Shown one piece after another: positions 48,444 to 59,567 of a DNA stretch of 64,000 nucleotides. Position numbers and translations under genes: made by a program. Each line of letters opens with the position of its first letter. Positions within the stretch are counted from its first letter, which is position 1. This DNA comes from Nephromyces sp. MM_2019 (lineage: Eukaryota; Apicomplexa; Aconoidasida; Nephromycida): the NCBI GenBank assembly GCA_015657535.1, contig JADHZB010000915.1:26288-90287 (forward strand). The letters run 5' to 3'. The notes under the pieces are model-generated. The model made no database searches, was not told the origin of the DNA, and saw only the letters and a program-made list of their open reading frames with translations.

Positions 48444-50081
48444 TCATATCTGGCCATTGAGTCCATTGCGGCCATCTTGCATCCATTTTTGCTTGAGGTA
48501 CCAGTATAGAATATACTGAAGTACCGACTTTTTGGCAAATCCCATGCGAAACGGTGCCATACTGGCTTAAGTAGTTGGAGATTAGGCAATATATAGGCTT
48601 GTGAAAGAGTGTGAGTTATCGCTTTTAGGTTTGGGCTGGAATTGGCCTGGTTTGGCGTAATTACCCAACAAGAATCGTGACTTTAGAAAGCCACAACAGG
48701 CTTTTCGCATGTTTTATCTCATTTATTGGTAGATGAATGTCGGTTTCACCGATTTATCCTCGGCTTCGCTAAGCAGCGATTGTACACAAAGGTTTTTACG
48801 CTACTCTCTCACGGCTACTCAGCTACTTTGGTACTTTTTTTTGGACCGGTTGCCTCGGAGCCGACATGGCTCTAAAATAGAGAAAGCTACCACGAGTTTT
48901 TGTCAGCCGCCATGCCAGCTTTTGGGAGCTATTGGCTAACAAAAAGCACTGCAGGCCTCTTGCATCTCCTATTAAAAACCCTCTATATCGAGGTGCTAAT
49001 AAGAACTCTCTGTAACAGTACATTATACTGAGTTTCAAAAATCTTACAGTTCGGATAGTTATCATCGAATCATTTGGGGAAAGTGCACTCCCCTACCAGA
49101 CTACGCCACTCGTGCCAGCCATGACATAAAGATGGCGCTGCGCATATGCAGCGTAAAAGTGGATATTTGCTTCACACGCAACGGTTTAGAGAAATTGCAA
49201 CCGACAAAACTTTGCAAGACTCGCCTCTGGGAGTTAATTCGAAGTGTCACTCAGCGTTCAGGCTGTTTGCGGCGCGCTACGTTGCCTCGTCAATGAAAGC
49301 TGCTTATTTCGTCAAAATGGAGGAGGAAGTGAGAATTGAGATAAAAATATGCTTTTTCTTACTATTAGGGTAGCCAGTGTGAATCTCTTGAATGAAGCAG
49401 TGCGAGTTAATGAGCTCGTCATTCTTTCTCTCCTGCCGACATCAACATGAGAGGTCCGTGAGATGGAAGACTATATATATATATCATCAGTACAGCAGCT
49501 TCGCAAATAGTGTTTATGACAAAACACTATAAGTCTCGGAATTCATTAGAAAACCAAGGGAATTTATTACACAGACTTCAAATTCCGGAATCCATTATAA
49601 TACAAAGGAAATGAGAAATAATTTTTTCGCTGCCCCCCAAAATGCAAGAAACGCCTTTTTTTAAGCGTGAAAGACACTTCACTATCAATAAAGCTACATG
49701 AAAAGCTGGGAATGCAGCACGCCTCGATGGAGAATAGAACACCGAGTAAAGGCTGTATCTAGGCTCAACCGCCCCTAGGTATTCAAATAAGCGCAACTTC
49801 CTCTTTGCTTCATAAACTAAACGTAGTAATCCCATTCGACAGGCTAGGCTTAAGATGCCGAACTATTTGATTGCGCCAAATACAACTCTTTCCTACCTCT
49901 GCCGGTAGTAATAGAGTGCTCATCTCATTCATCAAGCTAAGAATTACTTTTTCAATCTTTAACCAAGATGCACTCAAATGACTTGCGATCCTCACATATT
50001 GTGTATGTCACACATATTAATCCAGCATCTATGCCACAGAGGAAGGCTGCGCAATCCAGCAAATCTCGAAAACTAGGGCCT
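48444..50081 (-). CDS. Probable multi-exon gene, function unknown
   Basis: Not recognised. Supported blocks (high to low): 50081-50038, about 49994-49897 (with LSASWLKIEKVILSLMNE), a 34-nt intron, 49862 to about 49665 (with CRMGLLRLVYEAKRKLRLFE and FHVALLIVKCLSRLKK, hydrophobic and basic), about 49436-49368 (ERKNDELINSHCFIQEIHTG), about 49232-49183 (GESCKVLSVAISLNRC), about 49128-49096 (RHLYVMAGTSG), about 49046-49010 (IFETQYNVLLQR), about 48942-48890 (NSSQKLAWRLTKTR), and a possible last exon 48515-48444 (YILYWYLKQKWMQDG then stop). Many neighbouring blocks agree in phase, which is why I call a gene; the junction after 50038 does not, and the start codon is unknown. It lies just downstream of lipA on the same strand. 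Small helices and hydrophobic patches suggest a membrane-associated protein, but this is weak. Confidence 0.42.
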
Positions 50082-50372
50082 CTGGAAGATTACTCACGAT
50101 GCTCCTTCCGCAACATTTATCATTTGATGAGAGAGTAATCAACAAATGGTCTTGCAGTTAGGGTACTATATCAGTTCCTAGACAGGAAAACCCTTTATTG
50201 TTTAATAGTGCGATAGACAGAGCAACTTAGCCTGCATCGTTTGCTAGCACGGACTACCGGCACCGACGAGATTATAGTCAGCTTAAAAATAAAAATTACA
50301 ACGCAAAGAGGAAGATACTACTGGAATCTTTTAGTTATTAAAAATGAATTCAATCATATCCACAAGGCTAGT

Positions 50373-53300
50373 TCACGCGGCGGAACCAGACCGCAACTTC
50401 CTTTGTTTATGTAAGTGCGTCATGAAGTACTCGCCAGCCTTGTAAGAAGACCTTACAAGGGGGCCACTGGCAATGTATTTGAACCCCATGTTCTCGCCCT
50501 CAATCCGGTAATAGTCGAACTTTTCGGGAGTTACGTATTCAACTACTGCAAGATGATGATCCGTCGGTCGAAGATATTGCCCTATCGAGAGAATTATGGA
50601 ATGAAAAAATATAGCGTAAAGTGCAGTATTCACGAAATTCCCATAAAAAAAAAAGTTGGATATTCCCAAATACACACTTTCATGCTTGCATTAGGCGAAT
50701 AGCTACAACTAACTGTATCATGTTGCGCAAATTAGACTTTTTTTATGGACTAGTAAAAAAATATAATTTATATATAAATCTGTCTTCAAACTAGCACCTA
50801 GTGGCATAAATGTGATTTAAAAATAAAAACTTTTTCTGATGCATGCTTATTCAGTAGATTTCTTATGATCTGAGTATACTATAAACTCTACAGATTTACC
50901 TTATCGCTGCAAAGAATGAAAAAAATAACATTACTTGACTTTTTATTAAAGACAAACTACTGTTATATTTTTTGATACTCAAAAAACTAGTGAAACAGAG
51001 ACAGCCCAGCGATAGATGGAGGGAAGCGAAAATGTGGATTTTAGTATTTGATTTGTTCAATTGCAACTCAAAGCCTAGCAAAAAGTTTGATGAGAGCAAC
51101 CTTCTAGAAAGAACTGACAAGAGTAATGAATTTCGCAAAAAATATTCTAATCCTCTTTAGTTTGTAATTTCCAAATTTAAGCCAAATTATGCAATTTCTT
51201 TGAGATTCTGCCATCGTATTTCATCAAAAAAAAGCAACGCATTTTCTTAGGGGAAATGAAGAACTCGTATGATCACTTCTTCCACACGCACACAAGAAAA
51301 TTTCATGGTAAAAATATTACTAAATGCCAAAGGTTTACTCTTACTTTATCAGTTTCTAGAAAAATTCGAGATGATGCACAACGTCAGGCGAGAGAAAATG
51401 CAGGAAAAATAGCAGGACTAGATGTAGAAAGAGATATTTACGAACCTACTGCTGCTGCTTTATCCTTGCTATGACTCTCTACCAGTCGATTTGAGATTTA
51501 TTGCAAAAGATGCACAAAAAAATGGCTACCTAGTGATTGCACAGCAGATGGAGAAAACGCTTTAATCCCACAATCAAGCGGAAAAAACATTGGAAAATAC
51601 AATTTTTTCCAAAAGAAGATGATATTCCCAGCAAAAAAGGATTTTTTTATTTTTATCAAAACTATAATACTCGCTGGGTAATAGGGAGAAGATTACGAAT
51701 AAGAAAAACTTTGCAAAGAAGCTACTATCAGGAGATTTGGCGATTTGCGTCTTCTCTTCTTAATATATCTTATAGTGTATCTTTTACGGTGGTTTTGATG
51801 TATGTTATAGTGTGTCTTCTAGTGTGGTTTTGATGTATCTTATAGTGTTTCTTTTATGGGGGTTCTTGCTATACCTTACAGCATCTCTTCTACCCTCATG
51901 CCGATTAAAGATTATAGCAAAAGCCTGCAATAAACACTCACTCAAGAGCAAGTTCAAACGAAAAACCTCTGCAAATATCCAACGCACTCAAGCATCAAAA
52001 AAGACCCACCTAAAGTAAGAACATCAACGTCTGCAGCTCTCATATCCCTCATAGCTTCTAATACCTCTTCCTGGGTTTCACCCAAACCAAGCATTAATGA
52101 AGTCTTTGTGAATAGATTGGGATTATGCTTCTTCGCCAGCGAAAGAACCTTTAGAGATTGGCTGAGAAATTTCGCAGAAAAGAATAAAAACGGCGAAAAT
52201 ACAAGAAATTCATCAAAAAAATAAATAGAAAAAGGAGAAAAACGAGAGAATCAACATCGCCAGGCTTCTAGCAGAAGCCTAAAGATTGAAGCTTATACTG
52301 TGAAACATGGTAAAGTCGCAGCAACGGGAGAAACGCCATTAAAAATAGGGTCTGTAACGAGGCTTTTTTCCGCGAAATCTGGCGATAAATAACGGTAAAG
52401 ATGCTCTCAATATATCCAATTTTCATATAGTAAAAAGCACGAATTGCCCGAAAACGCGTTATCCACTACAATAGCTTCATCTATAAGGCAGTCTACAAAC
52501 GGGTGATTTCCAGCGACAAATCACCCACGAGATAACAGTAGCTAAACCATAAAAAACCATTGCCATACTCGTCAAAAAGCGACTATAATGATGCAGAAGC
52601 TTCTACACCACTATTTAACTCTTCTCTTTTAATATCTGTTCATCCACCTGTTTCTTATCATCTTCCTTAAAAGCTTCTCACTGTGATTTCTTTCATAATA
52701 TGAAGAAGAACCAGGAGAAGAGAGATAGCATAAATAGTAAATGAAATTTATAGTTTTAAAAAATAGCAATTGCAGTAGGAGCAAACTGCAGTGTACGCAC
52801 ACCTTTTCAGTATGTTCCTCCTAGCCCATTCTGGTGATTCTACCTCATCATGCTTTGAATGGTTAAAGTACTCATCTCATGCAGCTTTGGGTAGAACACA
52901 CAGGCGTCACAAATATCTTATGCAATCATTTCAGAGAAAAAAAGGAGAGGGCAAATTTCGCACACACATTTTTTATAAGCTTAAAAGAGATAAATAAAGA
53001 TGTTAAAATACTGCAAATCAACGGTGTTACCATCAGTAAAATTGGGAAAGGAGCTCGCCTCCCACAACGGCATATTCTATAGTAACTAAGATTTTTTCAA
53101 ATTTTACTTTATTCATAGAAATTGTATAGTTTTTTTCCGAGCTCACATCTCGTTTGGATGATGGACATGCCTAATAATAAGCGTAAATGACTTGAGTTTA
53201 CCCCCCTTTCCGGCTTCAAAAAGAAGCTCCTAGAGTTTATTGTTTAACCCCCTAACACATCATGAACTGCTCAAAAACATTGAAAAAAAACGTCTCACAC

Positions 53301-56300
53301 AAACAAACACACAGGCACATATACACACCCTGGATGCGCCTCACATACTCAAAAGAGTGCTCAAGAAACTCTCCTATCTTTATCAACAGCGCGCTATTTT
53401 TCAACTTAAACTTACTCATATGAAGCTCGCCTGTCTCGGACATATTTCTGAAGTCTTCTCACAGTCTCTACATTGTGTGCGTAGGTATCTAATCCAGACA
53501 AAGCCAAGGTTTTTACCGACTGAAGCAGCAACATAAAAATATGGCAATATCCCCGAAAAAAAAGCAACACTGAGCATTCTCGAAGATAATCTTCAAGAGA
53601 CATTGAAGAAGAAGCGCTAACGACTAAGAAACAGGGATTTCACAGCGGTAAAGTTAAAGAAGAGGAGTAATTCTCGCAAGCTGCAACTAATTTAGTTCAT
53701 AAAAAACCATTAGAGAAGAAAAACAAAGCGAATTTTTACCTCAAAATACCTCATGAAATGAGCTTTACAGAAGGAAAAATGCATACACTGCCTCAAAGCG
53801 CAGCAAAGAGCAAAAATTCAAGCTTTTGTCTGGCATCAGCTATCCAAAAAATGATAAAACAGAAAACACACACAACAGATGATGAATTTCCATCGGCCAA
53901 AAAACAAACTTCTCCAATTATCTCATTATAGTCAGCTTTTACGAGTTGAGAAAAACACTCTGAAGAAAAACATACAAAAATCCTTCATCATGCGAAAAAA
54001 ATAGCTAAAAAAAATTGTTTTACATCACTTTTATCCATCTGATCACGTAATTTGCTGTTTCTTATTTGAATGTATAACTTTCAATCAACAAAAAAATGCT
54101 TCACTTGAAACGGAAAATTTAAGCACAGAAAACATCATTTAAACTTAGTAATCTACTGCTTCAGCAGAGCGATAAAGCTTTTGTGCGCTCAAAAAATCAT
54201 CTAAGCATCGAAAACAGCGGAAGAAGAGAGAATTTCTTCTTCAAGAAAGTAACACACTTGAAGAAAAGGGAAAAAATCATCTAAGTATCTATAAGAGATT
54301 AAACGCATAACAAATGCAGCAAAAAAAGCAAAACACACCTCCTCCATGCCCTGAAAATCGCTGACCAAGCACTCAACTAGTATGTCAGGCTGAGCTGCCT
54401 TTAAAAACTGTACTGTGCGAGCGAAATGAGATGCTCCACCATCTTCCATATCGTCCCTAAAAGAGGAGGAAAAAGCACCAAAATTGCTAGTCAAAACAGA
54501 GGAGTTTTCTCCATCAAAAGTAAGAAGAGTGAAAGAGGCAGAAAATTCTGAAAATACAAGTCAAAACATCAAATTATATTCACAGCAAGTAATTTCAGTA
54601 AAAAAACAACACACACAGGAGAAGCCTATGAAAATCGTATTTCAAATGAAAAAATTGAGTATTAGAAGTCATCATTTACCTGTAAAAAATGCACGCACAC
54701 ATGAAGCCTATAACAATGAATAAATTGCCCTGCAAACTCACTGCTTACTTGCCGAAAAGCGTACACACGTGAAGCCTCTATCAACTCGATGAAGAACTCA
54801 CAACAACCTCACTACCTACCTGTCGACGGAGGTTATAACAATATAATCAACTCCCCATTGAGAGATAGCAAGTGCAGTATTAAACGGCTCGTTTTCATCT
54901 GGTGGAGGAGGTTTTGATGATGTTTTTATCGCACAAAATTTGCAGCCTCTCGTGCAGGTATCACCCAACACCATAATAGTGGCAGTTCCTCCATTCCAAC
55001 ATTCACCAATATTAGGGCATTGAGCCTCTTCACACACCTAAAAACCAAGAAATTCGAAAGCTTAAGATGTATTTTTTGAAGAGTATTGGCAACACATATA
55101 TACTTCTCGTGACTCTATGTGTCCCTACCCTGAAGAAAGATCTCCTCCTTATTCATTACCAGTATAAATGTATACAGAAGAACAGAAATGCCTTGTAAAA
55201 AATCGAGGGCTATCGCTTCACTGCTTGAAGCAAACAGAATAGAATGGAGTACTTACATCGGCTACTGCGTGAAGAAATGTTGAGATTATAGGCATGGAGG
55301 AATCAAAAAGCGGCGTGTGCGTTCACTCTTTACTTGAAAGCTTTAAAATCTGCTTCTGCTTCTTCTACTCCTTGTAAAAAACAGCAAAAATATGCTTCAA
55401 AAGCAAATGGTGTTAGAAAAACACTTTCTAGAGACAAGAAAAGGCAACGTTGATGATTCTCTTCAAGTAGATAACTACGAAAATCTCATTTTATTTCTTC
55501 AAAGGGTAAAAGAAGAATTTACAAGATAATATTAACTAAATCTTGAAATCAACATCGCTATTAGAAACTTCAACTAACATATAACTACACACACGAAAAA
55601 AGTGCAGCTTCTATACTGGTAGAAATCCTAACGTTATCGAGAAGTTTGGCACAGATAAACTGCTGAAAAGCAATCGAAATCACAGCATAACACACACACG
55701 ATGTAAGAATGGGTATTCAATTCATGAAAGCAAAAAAACAGGCAAAGACTCGACCAGAAACCCAACTAACTCAATAATCATTGCTTGGACACACACACAC
55801 ACACACACACGGAAAAAGCTTGCACACACACACACACTTAAACGTAAATGTAAATGTAGCAACATACACACCGTGTGTAGCTTCAAATCTTTTATATTCT
55901 TCTTCAATGCATCGTATCTGGTATGCACTCCATGGCCAGGGGCAGGAACATGAAACCAATCAGGCCTAAACTCTGGCATAGGAGCGCCAACCTTTGGAGT
56001 CACAAGCTTTGGCACTAAAACGTCTTCAACATTTGATACTCGATATTGTCTGGGATTATCTGTAAAAACAGAATTTTCATCATTTATTTTGCTGTATGTG
56101 TGTGCTGATTGTAGATTTCTAGTCTAGGTACGTATCTCTGTGTGCGTGTTGATTGTAGAGTGCTAGTCTGGGCATGCTACTATGTGTGTGCGTAAGCGTT
56201 TTTTCCATAGATTACTAGTCCGGGTTTGTACGAACGTGTGTGTGTAAAACTGCCTATACACTAAAAAAATAAAATCCTACTGACTTTAATAAAGGACACA

Positions 56301-57015
56301 TCATTCAAAATATCGTAAAAAAACAGGGTTATTTACAGTGTGTTTTTTTAAGGTGGATTGACAAACGAAAACTTACCACAATCAGAGTATTTTCGTATAG
56401 AAAACGCCAAAAAATGCAAGTTTGAGAAGAGAAAAGACTGCTTTTAAGCAGAAAAAAAGAGTCACCTGCTTCTCAGATGAAGCCAGAGCTCGAAAAAAAT
56501 AGCATTCAGCAGTCATATTTCGACGGATGCACCCAATAAGCATAAAGCATACTAAAACAGCTAATTATAAGGAGATATTAAAGAAAAAGTGAAAAAAAAG
56601 GCAAAAAAAACGCCAATTTAAAATCCTTCTTACCATGTGAAACAGCTGCTTGAGCTTTCTGCTCTGTCATGTTGTATAGCCTCATAAAATCTCTGCTCTT
56701 CGAAAAAGATGTAGGAGATCCTCTGTTCCTTTGAGTTTGCATAAAAACAAATCCATCAGTAGGAGCATAAGGAGCAATACTCTCCATCCTCTTTGATGCT
56801 AAAAAGCTGCCATTTCCAGACCCCTTTTTTAACCCAAAAGAGCTGCCATTTCCACTCAAATTGTTGACAAAAGCATCAACTAGAGACGAAGCCAAATATC
56901 GGCTACCCTCAGTAACGATAAACAACTGGAAGATGAGAATAAAAACCAGAAACTGGGCAGATACAAAAAGAAACTTCAAATAAGCCATCATGGTTGAGAG
57001 TGGAGAGAATTTCAT
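50373..57015 (-). CDS. lipA: Lipoyl synthase with bipartite plastid-type leader, 7 exons
   Basis: Radical-SAM enzyme inserting two sulfurs into octanoyl-E2 to form lipoyl. Exons (high to low): 57015-56634, 56059-55872, 55037-54820, 54456-54339, 53519-53416, 52161-52010, 50581-50373. All phases fit and give 456 aa. The auxiliary cluster motif is C192-C197-C203 ([12 protein letters not shown]), the radical-SAM motif is C218-C222-C225 (CTRGCKFC), and the C-terminal RSSY at 431-434 is the conserved auxiliary-cluster serine motif. Other landmarks: [34 protein letters not shown]. Residues 1 to about 125 precede the conserved core. They hold a strong hydrophobic segment near residues 9-28 ([18 protein letters not shown]), then a Ser/Asn/Lys-rich stretch, the layout of signal peptide plus transit peptide used for complex plastids. 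I chose the ATG at 57015; a second lies nine codons on. An apicoplast-like site for lipoylating plastid pyruvate dehydrogenase is inferred from this leader. Confidence 0.95.
51361..51471 (+). pseudogene. Hsp70/DnaK fragment inside a lipA intron, opposite strand
   Basis: Translation gives [20 protein letters not shown] followed by EPTAAALS, nearly the Hsp70 ATPase-domain segment NDSQRQATKDAGxIAGLxVxRIINEPTAAALAYG. The family's preceding VPAYF is not preserved, and a stop follows right after the match. Nothing else in the 1.4-kb intron (between lipA exons 6 and 7) resembles Hsp70. It is therefore a short relic, from retroposition or DNA capture, and not a working gene. The strand is opposite to lipA. 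Confidence 0.75.
51766..51869. repeat. 35-bp tandem repeat, three copies
   Basis: TATCTTATAGTGTATCTTTT-like units start at 51766, 51801 and 51836, an exact 35-bp period with some divergence. It lies in the same lipA intron as the Hsp70 fragment, about 300 bp away. Confidence 0.8.
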
Positions 57016-58112
57016 ACTGGCAATAGGCAGCAAAAAGTAACTTACTCAAAAACTCTATCCCGTGTGCGTGTTTGTATGTGTGCAATGCAGACCTATTCAA
57101 GCAACCCTTCTTGCCCACCAAGAAGAATATACAGGCATATTCAAAAGTTGAAAGAGACGATAAAAAGTAGTCGAAACTAGGAAATTACTAGGCAGGCTGT
57201 GGAAGAAGTAAAAAATAATAAAAAATGATAAAATTTTGACGATATGCGCTAGTTATTCAGCAGAAGATACTTTTAGATAATTTTTCGGCAATTTCTTCAA
57301 ATCATAAACAGATGTCAACAATAGATGTGAAAGCAAATCTAATCGAAAAAATATTCAGAATTAGGCCACTTTCCCTTAGATTACTCCCTTTGTAGCTAAT
57401 ATCCAGTCAGTGATGATGTTGCTAGTGATTATCTCCAAAAAAATCAACTTTTCAAGGAAGGTCGTTACGGTCACTGGATTTTAGAGCTTAGATAAGGAAA
57501 CTCCAGTCTCTCGAGTTTGTTAGATTATATGCAGCGCAACGAAGCCTCTCATACCTAAAGCTGAGAGAGAAGCACCCGCCACGAAGAATGCCATAGCGGA
57601 GCAATTGCAGTGCTAATCTACATGAGGAGGGAGAAATTGGGGATAAATGGGGGGGTTTTTGCAGTTTTCCTCATTGAAAAATGTGTGTGCGGCTAATTCT
57701 TCGGTGTAGGAGATGAAGAGGGAGAAAGCGGGGCTAAATAAGGGATTTGTCGCATCCTCCCCCTCCAAAATCGCGTGTGTGTGGCTAATTCTTCACTTTA
57801 ACACGTGAGGAGGAAGAAAGCGGGGCTACATAGGGAGTTTGTTGCATCCTCCCCCTCCAAAATCGCGTGTGTGTGGCTAATTCTTCACCTTAACACGTGA
57901 AGAGGGAGAAAGCGGGGCTACATAGGGGGTTTTTTGCAATTTTCTTCCTCCTAACTCTCCTCTTCAGAGTTTATGATGCCAGCTTATACTTCAGTTTAAC
58001 TCCAAACACAAAGTATACCAACATTTTAGATGGTTCATCGCCGTTGATACGAGACCACTCAAAATCGAGGATTTCGCACACACACTATAAAGTAAAAGCC
58101 CGGAGATTCCAC
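57016..58112. other. Upstream region of lipA with a minisatellite
   Basis: No exon was supported. It contains the lipA promoter by position, and the 92-bp repeat at 57624-57945. The frame upstream of the lipA ATG has no earlier start codon near 57033. Confidence 0.4.
57624..57945. repeat. 92-bp minisatellite, about 3.4 copies
   Basis: The word GCGGGGCTA starts at 57728, 57820 and 57912 (92-bp period), with a more diverged first copy near 57636. Each unit contains GCATCCTCCCCCTCC, TCGCGTGTGTGTGGCTAATTC and CACGTG. The units are unusually GC-rich for the window. It lies between lipA (start 57015) and the small gene ending at 58113. Confidence 0.9.
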
Positions 58113-59210
58113 CTAAAATGAACTGTTTTTTTCTTTGGGGCGCACACTGCGCTGCGTAATCAGCAGGTGGTGGCACTCGCTACCCTTTGAAACTCGAAGT
58201 TGCTAGAAATCGTACAAGATAGGAAGAAGAGTATTTTCCTAGTGTGTACCATCTATAAGGGCACACACAATATATGCAGGGAGCTTAATTAATATTCTAT
58301 AGGGTAGAGCTGGGATTTTTAGTATCTCAGTGTGGAGGAAGTTAGTTACATATGCTTTTCTATAGTGAGGAATCTGAAGTACCTAGGTGTGAAAAAATCA
58401 GCACACATTCTCTCTAGCCAACCAATCTTCTTAGCATCAATCTAAGCATAGAAATTAACACACATCATCCCAACCAATCTTCCTAGCATCACTTTATACA
58501 TAGAATTTTCCTCTTTTAAATCGAGAATTACCACTTTTTACATTTGAAAAACGTCATTTACTTTACAATCCTACATATTAACGCTTACTATAGCATCGGT
58601 ATGTTATTTTAGTTCATCTACCTTCTAGGATGAATACAATTAACTTCTAAAAATCCTCAATAAAAGCTAATTTTTCTTTAATTTGAGCTACTCTCTTGGA
58701 TTGATAAAAATACACCTCCTATTAGAGAATATTTCAGGGATATATTATAGAAAACATCAAAGTATGAAAACTCAAGTTCTCTAGTTCAATGGTTTAAGAA
58801 TTGAATATTTTTTCTAGTTTTTTTTAGAAAAATAGCATATATTACTAGTTTTTATCTGCATGAAAAAGTTTAAAAAAGTGTGCCTTTTCAGCTTTCATGG
58901 CTAAAAACATGTTCTATAAGGCATAGTGAGATTAAAGATTGAATTTGTGGGGTTTATATTGAAATTGATGTTTTCAATCACCTTCTACTATTAAGTGCTG
59001 TAAGTCAGGAATAATCAGATAAAAGGAGAGGCAAAATAACCGAAGCTTTCATTAGCAATAGAAGAAGAGCTAGCATTTTCTATAGGGTAAAGCTATTATC
59101 TTTTTTGCGTAGGTTTTCTAACAAATCAAATGTCTCCCATTCTAGCACACTCTACGCGGTAAACGTCTTCATTTTCGCCAAGCTTTCCCAACAAGTAAAA
59201 CGCTTCCCAT
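58113..59210 (-). CDS. Possible small multi-exon gene, function unknown
   Basis: Not recognised. The last two exons are the best supported: 58309-58269 (LPYRILIKLPAYI) and 58202-58113, which ends in QLRVSKGSECHHLLI...RPKEKNSSF and a stop; they join in phase. Upstream candidates are about 58713-58687 (EVYFYQSKR), about 59137-59085 (WETFDLLENLRKKDN) and a possible start MGS at 59210. It would be transcribed away from NAPRT, with about 360 bp between the two starts. The upstream exons and the start are tentative. Confidence 0.3.
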
Positions 59211-59567
59211 TTCTACCTCCCGCTCATTCCCCTAGTACACCTTATGACAAGTAACTATATATTTCATCAACACGCTTTGTATACCCCGAAAAGCTTCTCT
59301 TTAAGCAGAGCATGTATAGTGTGAGGCTTCATCAGACCCTATCGCAGCTGCATCAACTTCTTATAAATTTGGCTCTCTCAGCTACTTTTTTTAATGAACC
59401 TTCCTAATCCATGCTTTAATGCTAGCGAAAGCCTCTATGCGCGTGAAGATTTAAGCGTTTAGCCAACTTTTTTTGTTGTGGATATACTCCACCGATTAAA
59501 AAGATTCTTTAAAATCACTTTCCTCTTCTGCAGTAAATTTCAAATCATCTAAAAAGTGTATCATTTG

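Noticed and set aside
49050..49120. tRNA-like A-box (TGGCGTAGTCTGG) and weak B-box on the minus strand
   Set aside because: No cloverleaf pairing and wrong box spacing; an exon-like block (RHLYVMAGTSG) with matching splice phase covers it.
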